Of a stretch of 12,339 nt of DNA, positions 1-7,466 are shown piece by piece; the first letter of the stretch is position 1; every line of letters starts with the position of its first letter. The stretch is from the NCBI GenBank assembly GCA_900765525.1, contig CAAFRY010000227.1:1-12339 (forward strand), read 5' to 3'. The notes under the pieces are model-generated. The model saw only the letters and a list, made by a program, of their open reading frames with translations. It ran no database searches and was not told the origin of the DNA. The position numbers and the translations under genes were made by a program. The DNA is from an uncultured Blautia sp. GTDB taxonomy: Bacteria > Bacillota > Clostridia > Lachnospirales > Lachnospiraceae.

Positions 1-90
1 AGCGGTGGCTACGTCGATTGACGACAACGCAGCAGATGGAAATTCAGGCAAGTCATTTGCTAAAATGTGAACGTGTCAGTACACTAGGTA
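1..90. repeat. Partial copy 1 of a dispersed palindromic (MITE-like) repeat
   Basis: This stretch is the reverse complement of the sequence at about 10483-10570. Bases 1-48 match it without a mismatch, and I count only about four differences over the whole 90 bases. The copy is cut by the window edge, so only one half is seen. It ends at GTCAGTACACTAG, which corresponds to the terminal inverted repeat of the complete copy near 10487-10648. It contains the hairpin sequences CGTAGC/GCTACG (the arm at 1 is cut) and GTCG/CGAC seen in the other copy. No transposase lies nearby, so it would be non-autonomous if mobile. The family is not one I can name. Confidence 0.8.
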
Positions 91-105
91 TTTCTTGCAC
101 GCCTC

Positions 106-134
106 ATTATAACAAAAGCGCCAAACCTTGTAAA
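106..134 (-). promoter_or_regulatory. Leftward sigma-A-type promoter candidate
   Basis: On the minus strand a TTTACA box (129-134) is followed after exactly 17 bases by TATAAT (106-111). This is a near-consensus vegetative promoter. It points away from mglC towards the left window edge, so it would drive a gene outside the window. Its transcript would start at about base 99 and run straight through repeat copy 1. The 120 bases between mglC and this promoter hold only an imperfect hairpin (GCGAAACAGGGA / TCCCGTTTTTGC on the minus strand, with mismatches), which I do not regard as a convincing terminator. Confidence 0.6.
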
Positions 135-211
135 TCTTTCCGCAAAAACGGGACTGCTCAGCAAAACCATGAAATCCCTGTTTCGCAAAACAACCCCGTA
201 TGTGTCTGTGA

Positions 212-1867
212 CTATTTTTTCTGAACATATTTCAGGCAGTCAAGGGTAACCGCCACAAGAATGATGATTCCTGAAAACACAAACTGCAGATTTGTGTCGA
301 TACCGAGAATCGTCAAAGAATACGTCAGCGCTGTAAAAATAATTACACCTACCACTACACCTGAAATTTTACCGATACCTCCAGTAAAAGATACGCCTCC
401 CACTACACAGGCAGCAATGGCATCCATTTCCCAGCCCTGGCCGTAAGCCGCAGAACCGGAGCCTACCATTCTGGCACATTCCAGCCAGGAACCAAATCCA
501 TACAGGATACCTGCCAGAATAAATGCACCTACGGTTACACGAAATACAGAAATACCGGAAACTGCTGCTGCTTCCGGATTTCCTCCTACTGCAAACAGAT
601 TTTTCCCAAAGGTTGTCTTATTCCAGATAAACCATACCACTGCAATGGCTGCCACTGCCCAGATGATAATTGTAGGAAATCCGTTGACTTTTGGAATTAT
701 CATGTTGGGAATTACAGGTTCAATGGCCCCGAAGGATACCCCTTTGGTGGCGTATGTTACCAGGCCAAAGATTACCAGCATGTTCGCCATGGTGGAAATG
801 AAGGGATGCATCTTAAACTTTGCAGTGAAAAATCCTGCGATGGTAGTAAAAAAGGTACATAAAATCACACACATTACCAGGGCCAATGCAACTCTTCCGC
901 CTAGGGGCAACCGGGTAAAATCAAATATATGTCCGAATACAGAGCCAGTATTCACACCCTGATGCATGATAATGGTAGCTGTAGTCATTCCCATACCTAC
1001 CATACGCCCAATGGAAAGGTCCGTACCAGTGAGAAGAATCAGTCCCGCAACGCCCAAGGCCAGAAACATTCTCGGTGACGCCTGCTGGAGAATATTCAGA
1101 ACATTATTATAGGTAAGCAGGGGAGAACCTTTTACCATAGGCGTGATAATACACAGCATAATAAAAATCAGCACAATGGCTATGTACAGACCATTCTGGA
1201 GAAAAAATTTTCTGCGGTTAAAGGTGTATTTATAATTCTCCCATTTCTGGGCTCTGGTTTCCAGAAGGGTAAACCTTGACATACGCAGCAGGTCAATAAG
1301 ATGGTATTTATAGCTGTAAGCCTCATGTTTTCTGTCTTTAATCTGCTGCAGGTCTTTTTCCAGTTCCATCTTCGCATCAAAAAGACGGTTCTTATACACA
1401 TAGTTTTCATCTTTGATTTCCTGTCGGTCGGACAGCTTGGAAACCATGTCCCGGTGTTCTCTTCCCAGTTTCGCTACATTCCGGCGATATTTTTCTTTTG
1501 CCGCTTCTTTTTCCTGCTCACAGCTTTCTTTCACCGGCCCATAATATTCTTTCTCAAAATGGGCCTTCAGATAAGCTTCTGCATCAGCCACCAGCATTGA
1601 AATCTCATCTTTATTTTCCCTCTCCACAGCTTTTGCTTTTTCCATCTCTGCCCGCTCTTGCGAAAGTTTTGCTTCTTTATCTTCCTTTGAAAGAGTACGG
1701 TCCCTTTTTATTCCATCCATGCGATTCTGGATTGCCATAACCCGGTCTGTCCCGTCTGTTCTCAGGCCGTCAATCTTTTTCTGTATTTTTCCGATATAGT
1801 CCTCAATGGGCTGACGCAGCTTTAACTCCTGCTCTGTGGTAAGAATTTTACTGTTTTCCTTTGCCAT
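212..1867 (-). CDS. mglC: Galactose/methyl-galactoside ABC transporter permease MglC with a long N-terminal coiled-coil extension
   Basis: Membrane subunit of the Mgl importer; it should form the channel through which MglB-delivered galactose or glucose crosses the membrane, energised by MglA. Of 551 residues, positions about 226-545 are the BPD_transp_2 permease: hydrophobic segments at about 226-243, 265-281, 326-348, 360-376, 400-415, 443-460 and 482-541. Family motifs are GTDLSIG (281-287), WNKTTFGKN (415-423), GGNPEAAAVSG (428-438) and DAIAACVVGGVSF (482-494), closely matching E. coli MglC. That protein is about 336 residues; here residues 1-215 are an extra, highly charged Lys/Glu-rich region without membrane segments, predicted helical and probably coiled coil, lying in the cytoplasm. 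The start has GGGAG 10 bases upstream and follows mglA by 21 bases, so the genes are co-transcribed. The permease call is firm; the role of the extension is unknown. Confidence 0.93.
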   Translation of the reverse strand: MAKENSKILTTEQELKLRQPIEDYIGKIQKKIDGLRTDGTDRVMAIQNRMDGIKRDRTLSKEDKEAKLSQERAEMEKAKAVERENKDEISMLVADAEAYLKAHFEKEYYGPVKESCEQEKEAAKEKYRRNVAKLGREHRDMVSKLSDRQEIKDENYVYKNRLFDAKMELEKDLQQIKDRKHEAYSYKYHLIDLLRMSRFTLLETRAQKWENYKYTFNRRKFFLQNGLYIAIVLIFIMLCIITPMVKGSPLLTYNNVLNILQQASPRMFLALGVAGLILLTGTDLSIGRMVGMGMTTATIIMHQGVNTGSVFGHIFDFTRLPLGGRVALALVMCVILCTFFTTIAGFFTAKFKMHPFISTMANMLVIFGLVTYATKGVSFGAIEPVIPNMIIPKVNGFPTIIIWAVAAIAVVWFIWNKTTFGKNLFAVGGNPEAAAVSGISVFRVTVGAFILAGILYGFGSWLECARMVGSGSAAYGQGWEMDAIAACVVGGVSFTGGIGKISGVVVGVIIFTALTYSLTILGIDTNLQFVFSGIIILVAVTLDCLKYVQKK

Positions 1868-1888
1868 ATCTGTTCATCTCCCTCACTT

Positions 1889-3397
1889 TTATAGGTATTT
1901 TGCACTGAGCCTTAATAATTCTTCCTGGTTTGTCTCCTTTGTGTTGACAACTCCCGAAAGGCGTCCGTTGGACATAACGCCAATGCGGTTGGTAATTCCA
2001 AGAATTTCCGGCATCTCAGAAGACACCACAAGGATGGTTTTTCCCTGTTTTGCCATTTGGATAATCAACTCGTATATCTCATACTTTGCCCCTACGTCAA
2101 TGCCTCTCGTAGGTTCGTCCATCATAAACACCTGGGGACTTCGCTCCAGCCATTTTCCAAAAATTACCTTCTGCTGATTTCCTCCGGAAAGATTGGAAAT
2201 CATATCCTCCGGTCCCAGACATTTTGTGTGCATAATTTTAATCTCTTTGGCTGTTGCCTTTACCATCTTGGAATCTGACAATGCAATGCCTGTCTTATAC
2301 TGAGGCAGATTTGAAATGGTAGTATTAAAGGTCAAATCCCCTTTTAAAAACAGTCCGTTTGCCTTTCGCTCCTCTGTAATCATGGCGAACCCGTGTTCCA
2401 TGGCCTCCTTTACATTACGAAAATTCATCAGTTTATGGTTAAAATACACACGGCCCGCTGCCCTGGTACGGTCACCGAAAATAGTCTCCAAAAGTTCTGT
2501 TCTCCCTGCGCCTACCAGTCCATATAAGCCGAAAATCTCCCCTTCTCTTACATCAAAGCTAATATCCTGCAGATGGGGTTCATACTTAGTGGACAGGTTT
2601 CGAACAGATAAAATCACATGGCCCGGCGTGTTATCCACCGGAGGAAAACGATTCTCCAACGAACGGCCTACCATAGCTGAAATCAGCTCGTTCATATCTG
2701 TATCTTCCGCTTTTTTCGTCATAACCAGGTTTCCGTCACGCAAAACGGAAATTTCATCACAGATTTCAAATATTTCATCCATTTTATGAGAAATGTAGAT
2801 TAGGGCGATTCCTTGTTCTTTTAACATCCTCATCATCTCAAATAGCTTATCTACCTCCTGAACGGTCAGGGAGGAAGTAGGCTCATCCAGTACAATCACC
2901 TTGGCGTTGTAAGAAATAGCTTTGGCGATTTCACACATCTGTCTCTGGGATACTGACATATTTCTCATGGGCTGGGTTAGATTTACTGTCATGCCCAGCT
3001 TTCGGAAAAGCTCAGAAGCCTCTTTCTTCATTCTTCCTTCGTCTACAACCCCCACAGAATTCACAGGGTAACGGCCCAGGAATAAATTATCAACTACATT
3101 GCGCTCCAGACACTGGTTCAACTCTTGATGCACCATGGCAATACCGTTTTCCAAAGCGTCCTTTGGGCCGGAAAAGCTTACTTCCTTTCCATCCAGAAAG
3201 ATTCTCCCTTCATCCTTTTGATAGGTGCCGAAAAGACACTTCATCATGGTGGACTTACCGGCGCCGTTTTCTCCCATCAGGCCCATAACTGTGCCCCGCT
3301 TCACATTCAAATCAATGTGTTCCAGAACCCGGTTTCTGCCGAAGGATTTACTCATGCCCCGTATTGACAGAACCATATCCTCTTTCTTTTCTTCCAT
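1889..3397 (-). CDS. mglA: Galactose/methyl-galactoside ABC transporter ATP-binding protein MglA
   Basis: Cytoplasmic ATPase of the sugar importer, made of two fused ABC domains (502 residues, the usual length for MglA/RbsA-type proteins). Domain 1 has Walker A GENGAGKST (42-50), Q-loop Gln91, a signature region MSVSQRQMCEIAKA (147-160), Walker B VIVLDEPTSSL (168-177 area) and switch His204. Domain 2 has the family's degenerate P-loop GLVGAGRTE (293-301, Arg where Lys is normal), a canonical LSGGNQQK signature (403-410) and Walker B with DEPTRGID (427-434). Degeneracy of the second P-loop is normal in this subfamily and does not suggest decay. The ATG has AGGAG 7 bases upstream. It lies 104 bases downstream of mglB, across a strong hairpin, and 21 bases ahead of mglC. 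Confidence 0.95.
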   Translation of the reverse strand: MEEKKEDMVLSIRGMSKSFGRNRVLEHIDLNVKRGTVMGLMGENGAGKSTMMKCLFGTYQKDEGRIFLDGKEVSFSGPKDALENGIAMVHQELNQCLERNVVDNLFLGRYPVNSVGVVDEGRMKKEASELFRKLGMTVNLTQPMRNMSVSQRQMCEIAKAISYNAKVIVLDEPTSSLTVQEVDKLFEMMRMLKEQGIALIYISHKMDEIFEICDEISVLRDGNLVMTKKAEDTDMNELISAMVGRSLENRFPPVDNTPGHVILSVRNLSTKYEPHLQDISFDVREGEIFGLYGLVGAGRTELLETIFGDRTRAAGRVYFNHKLMNFRNVKEAMEHGFAMITEERKANGLFLKGDLTFNTTISNLPQYKTGIALSDSKMVKATAKEIKIMHTKCLGPEDMISNLSGGNQQKVIFGKWLERSPQVFMMDEPTRGIDVGAKYEIYELIIQMAKQGKTILVVSSEMPEILGITNRIGVMSNGRLSGVVNTKETNQEELLRLSAKYL

Positions 3398-3440
3398 TCT
3401 TCTACTCCTGTATCTATACTATTGTTTTTCCCTATAAGCA

Positions 3441-3480
3441 GGGCTGACGCATCCGTCATCCACGGCTTATGCGTCAGCCC
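3441..3480 (-). promoter_or_regulatory. Intercistronic stem-loop between mglB and mglA
   Basis: A perfect 12-base-pair stem (GGGCTGACGCAT at 3441-3452 with ATGCGTCAGCCC at 3469-3480) encloses 16 bases. On the minus (mRNA) strand the stem is followed by GCTTATAGGG rather than a U-run, so it is not a classical intrinsic terminator in that direction. Four T residues follow on the plus strand, but no plus-strand gene ends here. The likely role is to protect the 3' end of the mglB message or partly attenuate transcription, giving more binding protein than ATPase and permease, as is known for other binding-protein operons. The role is inference; the stem is directly visible. Confidence 0.75.
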
Positions 3481-3501
3481 TTTTATCTCTGCTGCCGTCT
3501 T

Positions 3502-4809
3502 TTACTGGCTCAGTAAAGCGGTATAAGATGCTGCGTTGTCTGTCTTAACCATGTTAATGGCAAATGCATCATACTGTCCTGGATTGCCAAGACGATTTGT
3601 AATGTTGGACTCAGTCTGTCCGTCGCCGCCAATGTATTCCACATCCAGATTCAAAATATCATCATAATTCTGAAGAAGGGGCTGATAAGTGGCACTTAAA
3701 AAGTTATCTGCCGCATTGTATATGTTCAGCCATACCTTTTTCGTAGGATGCTCATTTTTATCCAGCTGCTTAGATACCGGCTCATAAACCTTTGTGGAAT
3801 CTGTAAAGTCTTTATAATTGTCTGCAGTAACTGCAACATTTAAGGCATAATAAGACCTTTCTTCTTCGTTATATGTATAAACCTCATCCGTAAGCATATT
3901 TCCTGCCTCGTCTGCTGTTCCGATACCGGTATCAATATCCACTCCGTCTAATGCATTGCGCAGAACACGCAAAGTCAGGTAAGCCTGTACGTCTGCATGC
4001 TGGCTGATAGTTCCGCCGTAACCCTCTGCAATTGCTGCTACTGCATCATTATTGGCATCGTATCCGAAGGTGGGAACCTTGTTATCTTTGGACCATGCAT
4101 TAAACATAGACATACCCATTCCGTCGTTATTGGAAACTACAATGTCAATCTCATCCCCAAAAGAAGAAGACCAGGTGCCCACTGCATTTCCTGCTGTAGC
4201 CGCATCCCAGGTAGCTCCCGCTGAATTCTTCATTTCCTGAGAAGCCAGCTCACGCACCACATATTTTTTTCCGTTTATTTCTAAGGTTCCATCCTGTACA
4301 GAAGTTGCTGACCCGTCTGTGTTGGTTCCCACTGGTTCACTGTTAATGGCACCGTCCTTTTCCACTCCTGTGCCCATAGCCTTGCGGACGCCTCTTGTAC
4401 GAGCAATAGAATCATTATGTCCAATATCTCCGATGGCCAGTACATACCCAATGGTTCCGTCTCCATTGCGGTCAATGGTATCAATATTTGCTTCAATATA
4501 CTCTTTAATCATAGTACCCTGAAGCTCTGCACCCTGGTTGGCGTCAAACCCCACATAATAAGTATTGTCATTAAAACTGAGAGCTGACATATCCAGCTCT
4601 CCTGTGGAGCTGTTGGATGGCTGGCGGTTAAACCATACCAGCGGCTTCTCCCTATTTGCTGTAGAAGAACCGGCATCTGCCGAACTGTTCTCCTTTTTTT
4701 CAGATGAACCGGTATTTCCGGAAGCAGGAGTGCCGCTGCTGTTTCCGCAGGCAGCTGCGGAAACAGCCAAAAGTACTGCCATGGACAATAATGCGAATCT
4801 TTTTTTCAT
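3502..4809 (-). CDS. mglB: Galactose/glucose-binding lipoprotein MglB, apparently circularly permuted
   Basis: Extracellular solute-binding subunit of the Mgl importer. From the ATG the protein has 435 residues. KKR plus a hydrophobic stretch and SAAAC give a lipoprotein signal with Cys21, followed by a Ser/Gly/Glu linker to about 52. The mature domain begins at LVWFNRQPS (57-65), which corresponds to VVFFNKEPS around residue 91 of E. coli MglB. Its equivalent of the ordinary N-terminus (IYNAADNFLS, then AINMV) is at the C-terminus, residues about 359-435. Sugar contacts are kept: Asn61, His131, Asp133, Arg137, Trp201, Asn227/228, Asp251, Asp368 and stacking Phe370; the equivalent of Asn256 is Gln270. 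The calcium loop DRNGDGTIG (113-121) is present. ATG at 4809 is chosen over an upstream TTG (4815) because GGGAG lies 9 bases from the ATG but only 3 from the TTG. Galactose/glucose specificity is inferred from these residues. Confidence 0.92.
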   Translation of the reverse strand: MKKRFALLSMAVLLAVSAAACGNSSGTPASGNTGSSEKKENSSADAGSSTANREKPLVWFNRQPSNSSTGELDMSALSFNDNTYYVGFDANQGAELQGTMIKEYIEANIDTIDRNGDGTIGYVLAIGDIGHNDSIARTRGVRKAMGTGVEKDGAINSEPVGTNTDGSATSVQDGTLEINGKKYVVRELASQEMKNSAGATWDAATAGNAVGTWSSSFGDEIDIVVSNNDGMGMSMFNAWSKDNKVPTFGYDANNDAVAAIAEGYGGTISQHADVQAYLTLRVLRNALDGVDIDTGIGTADEAGNMLTDEVYTYNEEERSYYALNVAVTADNYKDFTDSTKVYEPVSKQLDKNEHPTKKVWLNIYNAADNFLSATYQPLLQNYDDILNLDVEYIGGDGQTESNITNRLGNPGQYDAFAINMVKTDNAASYTALLSQ

Positions 4810-4829
4810 ATACAATTTCTCCCTTCTAC

Positions 4830-4844
4830 TTTACACGCTTTCTG
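4830..4844 (-). promoter_or_regulatory. Possible catabolite-responsive element upstream of mglB
   Basis: On the minus strand CAGAAAGCGTGTAAA matches about 11 of 15 positions of the Firmicutes CcpA cre consensus, including the core GAAAGCGT. It sits 21-35 bases upstream of the mglB ATG, where CcpA binding could block transcription when preferred sugars are present. The outer positions are poor, so this is tentative. A nearby inverted repeat GATAT-N7-ATATC (minus strand, about 4855-4871) could be an operator for a LacI/GalR-type repressor, but the arms are only 5 bases. TATACT (minus strand, about 4866) is a possible -10 box without a convincing -35. Confidence 0.3.
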
Positions 4845-4939
4845 TGTCTTTGTTGATATTGCCAGTATATCTAAATCTATTTTCAAAAAACATAGAATAT
4901 TTTTCGCACCACATTGAAATTTTTGTGATTCAGGCATAC

Positions 4940-4979
4940 AAAAAGACCACAAAATCCTCAAAATTTTGTGGTCTTTTTT
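4940..4979. terminator. Strong bidirectional intrinsic terminator after the ABC exporter operon
   Basis: A 16-base-pair perfect stem (4940-4955 with 4963-4978) centred on AAGACCACAAAAT/ATTTTGTGGTCTT has a 7-base loop. T-runs follow it in both directions: TTTTTT on the plus strand and TTTTT on the minus strand. On the minus strand it begins 15 bases after the stop codon of the FtsX permease gene, so it ends the regulator/kinase/exporter transcript and insulates the mgl operon, which starts about 130 bases further on. Confidence 0.9.
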
Positions 4980-4994
4980 CTAACAAGCTTTTCT

Positions 4995-7466
4995 TTATTC
5001 GGAATAGCGAATCCTGTCTATGAGGCTTAGCTTTCTGAAATTTGCCGATACCCCGTAGGTAAGAAGCAGCTGTACCACAGCCACCACTGCCGCCAGAACC
5101 AGAGCGGGAATAAGAGGGTAATGGTACTGGGTAATATTAAACATTCTATCTGCTTTGGCATTAAGAAAAACACCGTAGCCGGCCAGGCTTCCCAGGCCGA
5201 TGGAAAGCAAAAGGGTTCCCAGCGTATAGAAAAGGCCTTCTGCCTGAAGCATACGGACCAGCTGCACCTCTGACATGCCTATGGCCTGAATCATACCCAG
5301 CTCCCGTTTTCTGGTATAAATGCTGTTGAGCATGGTATTTACCAGATTCATCATTCCCACTCCGCCCAGGATAAACAGAAATACATAACAGCCCAGGCTC
5401 AGCAGCTCCATGGTTCCTTCCCACATTTCCAGGGTTTTCTCAAAGCTGTGGCTCTCCAGGTATTCACTGGTTTCGGTGAGGGCATCCAATTCCTGGCAGG
5501 CCTTAGCATTTTTCTCCTTTTCCAAAGTGATTTCTACCTGGCTGTTCAGATTATTGGGATTGATTTCCTCCACAACCTGTTGGGGAAGAAGAAAACCATT
5601 CTCAGAAAATCCGCTGTAGTATTGGGCAATGGCTGCGATTTCAAATTCTTTCATGACTCTTTCCTGTCCCACATGGCACTCCAACCTTAGGGTATCACCC
5701 ACTTTTAAATCCGGCAGCCAATGGAGCATAATGTCTCCCATCACGATTTTATCCCCTTGGAGAAGCTCTTCATAAGTCACATGTCCCTGATACTCCATAC
5801 TTTCCAGCATTTGGGCATAGGAGGCATCTAATCCTGTGATTCCGGCATTCCAGGCCTGGTCCCCGTCTGAAAAGTCTGGCATATCAACCTCTAAAAAGGT
5901 CTTTACCTTCAGTTCTTTCACTCCCTGGATACTGCGGATTTGCTCCAGAAATTCCCGGTTCAGAGGATTGTTCTGCTGCAGCATGTCCCAATCTCTGTCC
6001 GGATGCATCTTATCTCCGCTCCAGCTTTCTACACTTATAGAATAATCTGACTCTATCTCCTGCTTTGCAATTTCTCTGGGATTAGCGCAGGAGAGCAGGG
6101 TGGCCACAGTCATAAACAGGACTCCCGTAGCGGACAGAGTACAGATTGTGATGATGGTCCTCTTTCTGTTTCTGGAAAGATTGGCCTTGGTAAGGCGGAT
6201 AAGGCTGAGACTTTCATAGCCTTTCCTCTGTTTCATTCTCCCTGTAACTTCACCCTGATAGCCCATGGCTTCTATGGGAGAAATTTTGGCAGCAATTTTC
6301 ATAGGCCGCAGCAAGGATAAAAACACAGTTGCCAAAACCACAGCAATGGTAATCAGATATATCCATCCGTTCAGGACAGTAACACGGCCGCTTTCCAGCA
6401 GCTCCAGCCCCAACCGGATAAGATTCGCTGCTTCCCCTATCCTTCCGTAAGAAAACATTGTCCTGCTAATCCAGGGCGCCAGGAAGCTGCTGATAAGAAG
6501 TCCCAAGGGCAATGACATTCCCGTAACCAGCAGGCCTTCCCGGAAAACCATCTGACGAATCTGTTTTCTGGATGCCCCCAAAGCCTTCAGCTTGCCGTAC
6601 TCCTGCACCTTAGGAATCATGGATACATAGTAAATACTGTAAATGGTAAGAATTCCTGCCAGAACCACCACCAGCACAACCATTATCATGCCCTGGGTCA
6701 AAGCAGGGTCTACATAGTTGGCGCTGAGATAATCTGTGTTTTCTACTACATTATCTTCCGTAAGGCCAAATCCCTGGGCGATTTGGAGAATCATAGCTTC
6801 TATCTGGTCTGTATACATATGTTCTGCCCCGGCCAGCCGTACCAGAACATAATACTCCCTGTCCTTTAAGGGTATCTGGTTCCGGGCATATTCCATGGAA
6901 GTAAGTACGGAATAGACTCCTGCTTCCCGGTTTTCCTCACTGGCCTCAAAAAAACCGCTGATAACAAAACTGTCTTCTCTGGCATACCCCAGTCCCTGAG
7001 CCTCATAGGGCTGATATTCCAATGTAATTTCATCTCCAATATCTCCCTGGATTCCCAGCTCCTGAAGCATATCCGGGGAAACTACCACCTGATTCTCTTC
7101 TTTTGGAAATTCTCCCCGGGTAAGCTCCAGCTTATTCAGCCGGATGGCCTCCTGGTCAAGCGCACTCATGACAATCAGTCCATCCTCCCACATAACCTGG
7201 CCAAGGTCCAGCCGCAGTCCATGGGTTTCAAAACCTTGGTAGGCTTCCAGCTTTTTAACCGTTTCTTCATCCAGGGGCCGGTACATGGCATGGTATGTGG
7301 GGTAATACAGGTTTACGGTTTCGGTCTGGAGCCGGACCAGACCATAGCCAATTGTCAGTATGAGAAAAACTAATAAGGTGGTCAATCCCACAGCACAGCC
7401 TGCTAATATGTTTCTGCCTTTATTTAACCGAAGATTGGCAAGGGCGGTTTTATTTACTGTATTCAT
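4995..7466 (-). CDS. ABC transporter permease with two FtsX domains (8-TM, MacB/LolC-like tandem)
   Basis: Membrane subunit of an ABC system paired with the ATPase encoded just upstream. Its 823 residues form a tandem duplication: a TM helix (about 19-42), a large extracellular domain (about 45-255), then three TM helices (258-281, 312-334, 366-386); again a TM helix (437-459), extracellular domain (462-685) and three TM helices (687-712, 743-766, 784-805). Each FtsX half carries the family's coupling-helix motif: EYGKLKALGASRKQI (289-303) and RELGMIQAIGMSEVQL (721-736). This class includes mechanotransmission systems and exporters acting on peptides, lipids or envelope substrates. It differs from BceB-type permeases, which are shorter with a single large loop. 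Its ATG overlaps the ATPase stop by four bases (ATGA), so the two are translationally coupled. The substrate cannot be told from sequence. Confidence 0.92.
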   Translation of the reverse strand: MNTVNKTALANLRLNKGRNILAGCAVGLTTLLVFLILTIGYGLVRLQTETVNLYYPTYHAMYRPLDEETVKKLEAYQGFETHGLRLDLGQVMWEDGLIVMSALDQEAIRLNKLELTRGEFPKEENQVVVSPDMLQELGIQGDIGDEITLEYQPYEAQGLGYAREDSFVISGFFEASEENREAGVYSVLTSMEYARNQIPLKDREYYVLVRLAGAEHMYTDQIEAMILQIAQGFGLTEDNVVENTDYLSANYVDPALTQGMIMVVLVVVLAGILTIYSIYYVSMIPKVQEYGKLKALGASRKQIRQMVFREGLLVTGMSLPLGLLISSFLAPWISRTMFSYGRIGEAANLIRLGLELLESGRVTVLNGWIYLITIAVVLATVFLSLLRPMKIAAKISPIEAMGYQGEVTGRMKQRKGYESLSLIRLTKANLSRNRKRTIITICTLSATGVLFMTVATLLSCANPREIAKQEIESDYSISVESWSGDKMHPDRDWDMLQQNNPLNREFLEQIRSIQGVKELKVKTFLEVDMPDFSDGDQAWNAGITGLDASYAQMLESMEYQGHVTYEELLQGDKIVMGDIMLHWLPDLKVGDTLRLECHVGQERVMKEFEIAAIAQYYSGFSENGFLLPQQVVEEINPNNLNSQVEITLEKEKNAKACQELDALTETSEYLESHSFEKTLEMWEGTMELLSLGCYVFLFILGGVGMMNLVNTMLNSIYTRKRELGMIQAIGMSEVQLVRMLQAEGLFYTLGTLLLSIGLGSLAGYGVFLNAKADRMFNITQYHYPLIPALVLAAVVAVVQLLLTYGVSANFRKLSLIDRIRYSE

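Noticed and set aside
135..211. Intrinsic terminator after mglC
   Set aside because: The only hairpin candidate has several mismatches and no clean U-run after it on the minus strand.
18..224. A 68-codon plus-strand open frame at the left edge
   Set aside because: It lies within the repeat and intergenic DNA, runs against all genes, has no ribosome site and resembles no protein family I know.
1301..1740. Plus-strand open frames opposite the mglC extension
   Set aside because: They are antisense shadows of a Lys/Glu-rich coding region, giving Phe/Leu/Ser-rich translations without initiation signals.
1223..1867. The mglC extension as a separate gene frameshifted into mglC
   Set aside because: The frame is continuous, the start has a ribosome site directly after mglA, and no strong internal start is apparent at the permease boundary.
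3502..3735. The C-terminal part of mglB as a second, truncated mglB fused by deletion
   Set aside because: The C-terminal block contains only the segment missing from the N-terminus, with no duplication of the rest. One permuted domain explains it better than a fusion of two copies.
4810..4815. TTG start for mglB two codons upstream of the ATG
   Set aside because: The GGGAG ribosome site would be only about 3 bases from the TTG, but is 9 bases from the ATG, which also starts the signal peptide with MKKR.
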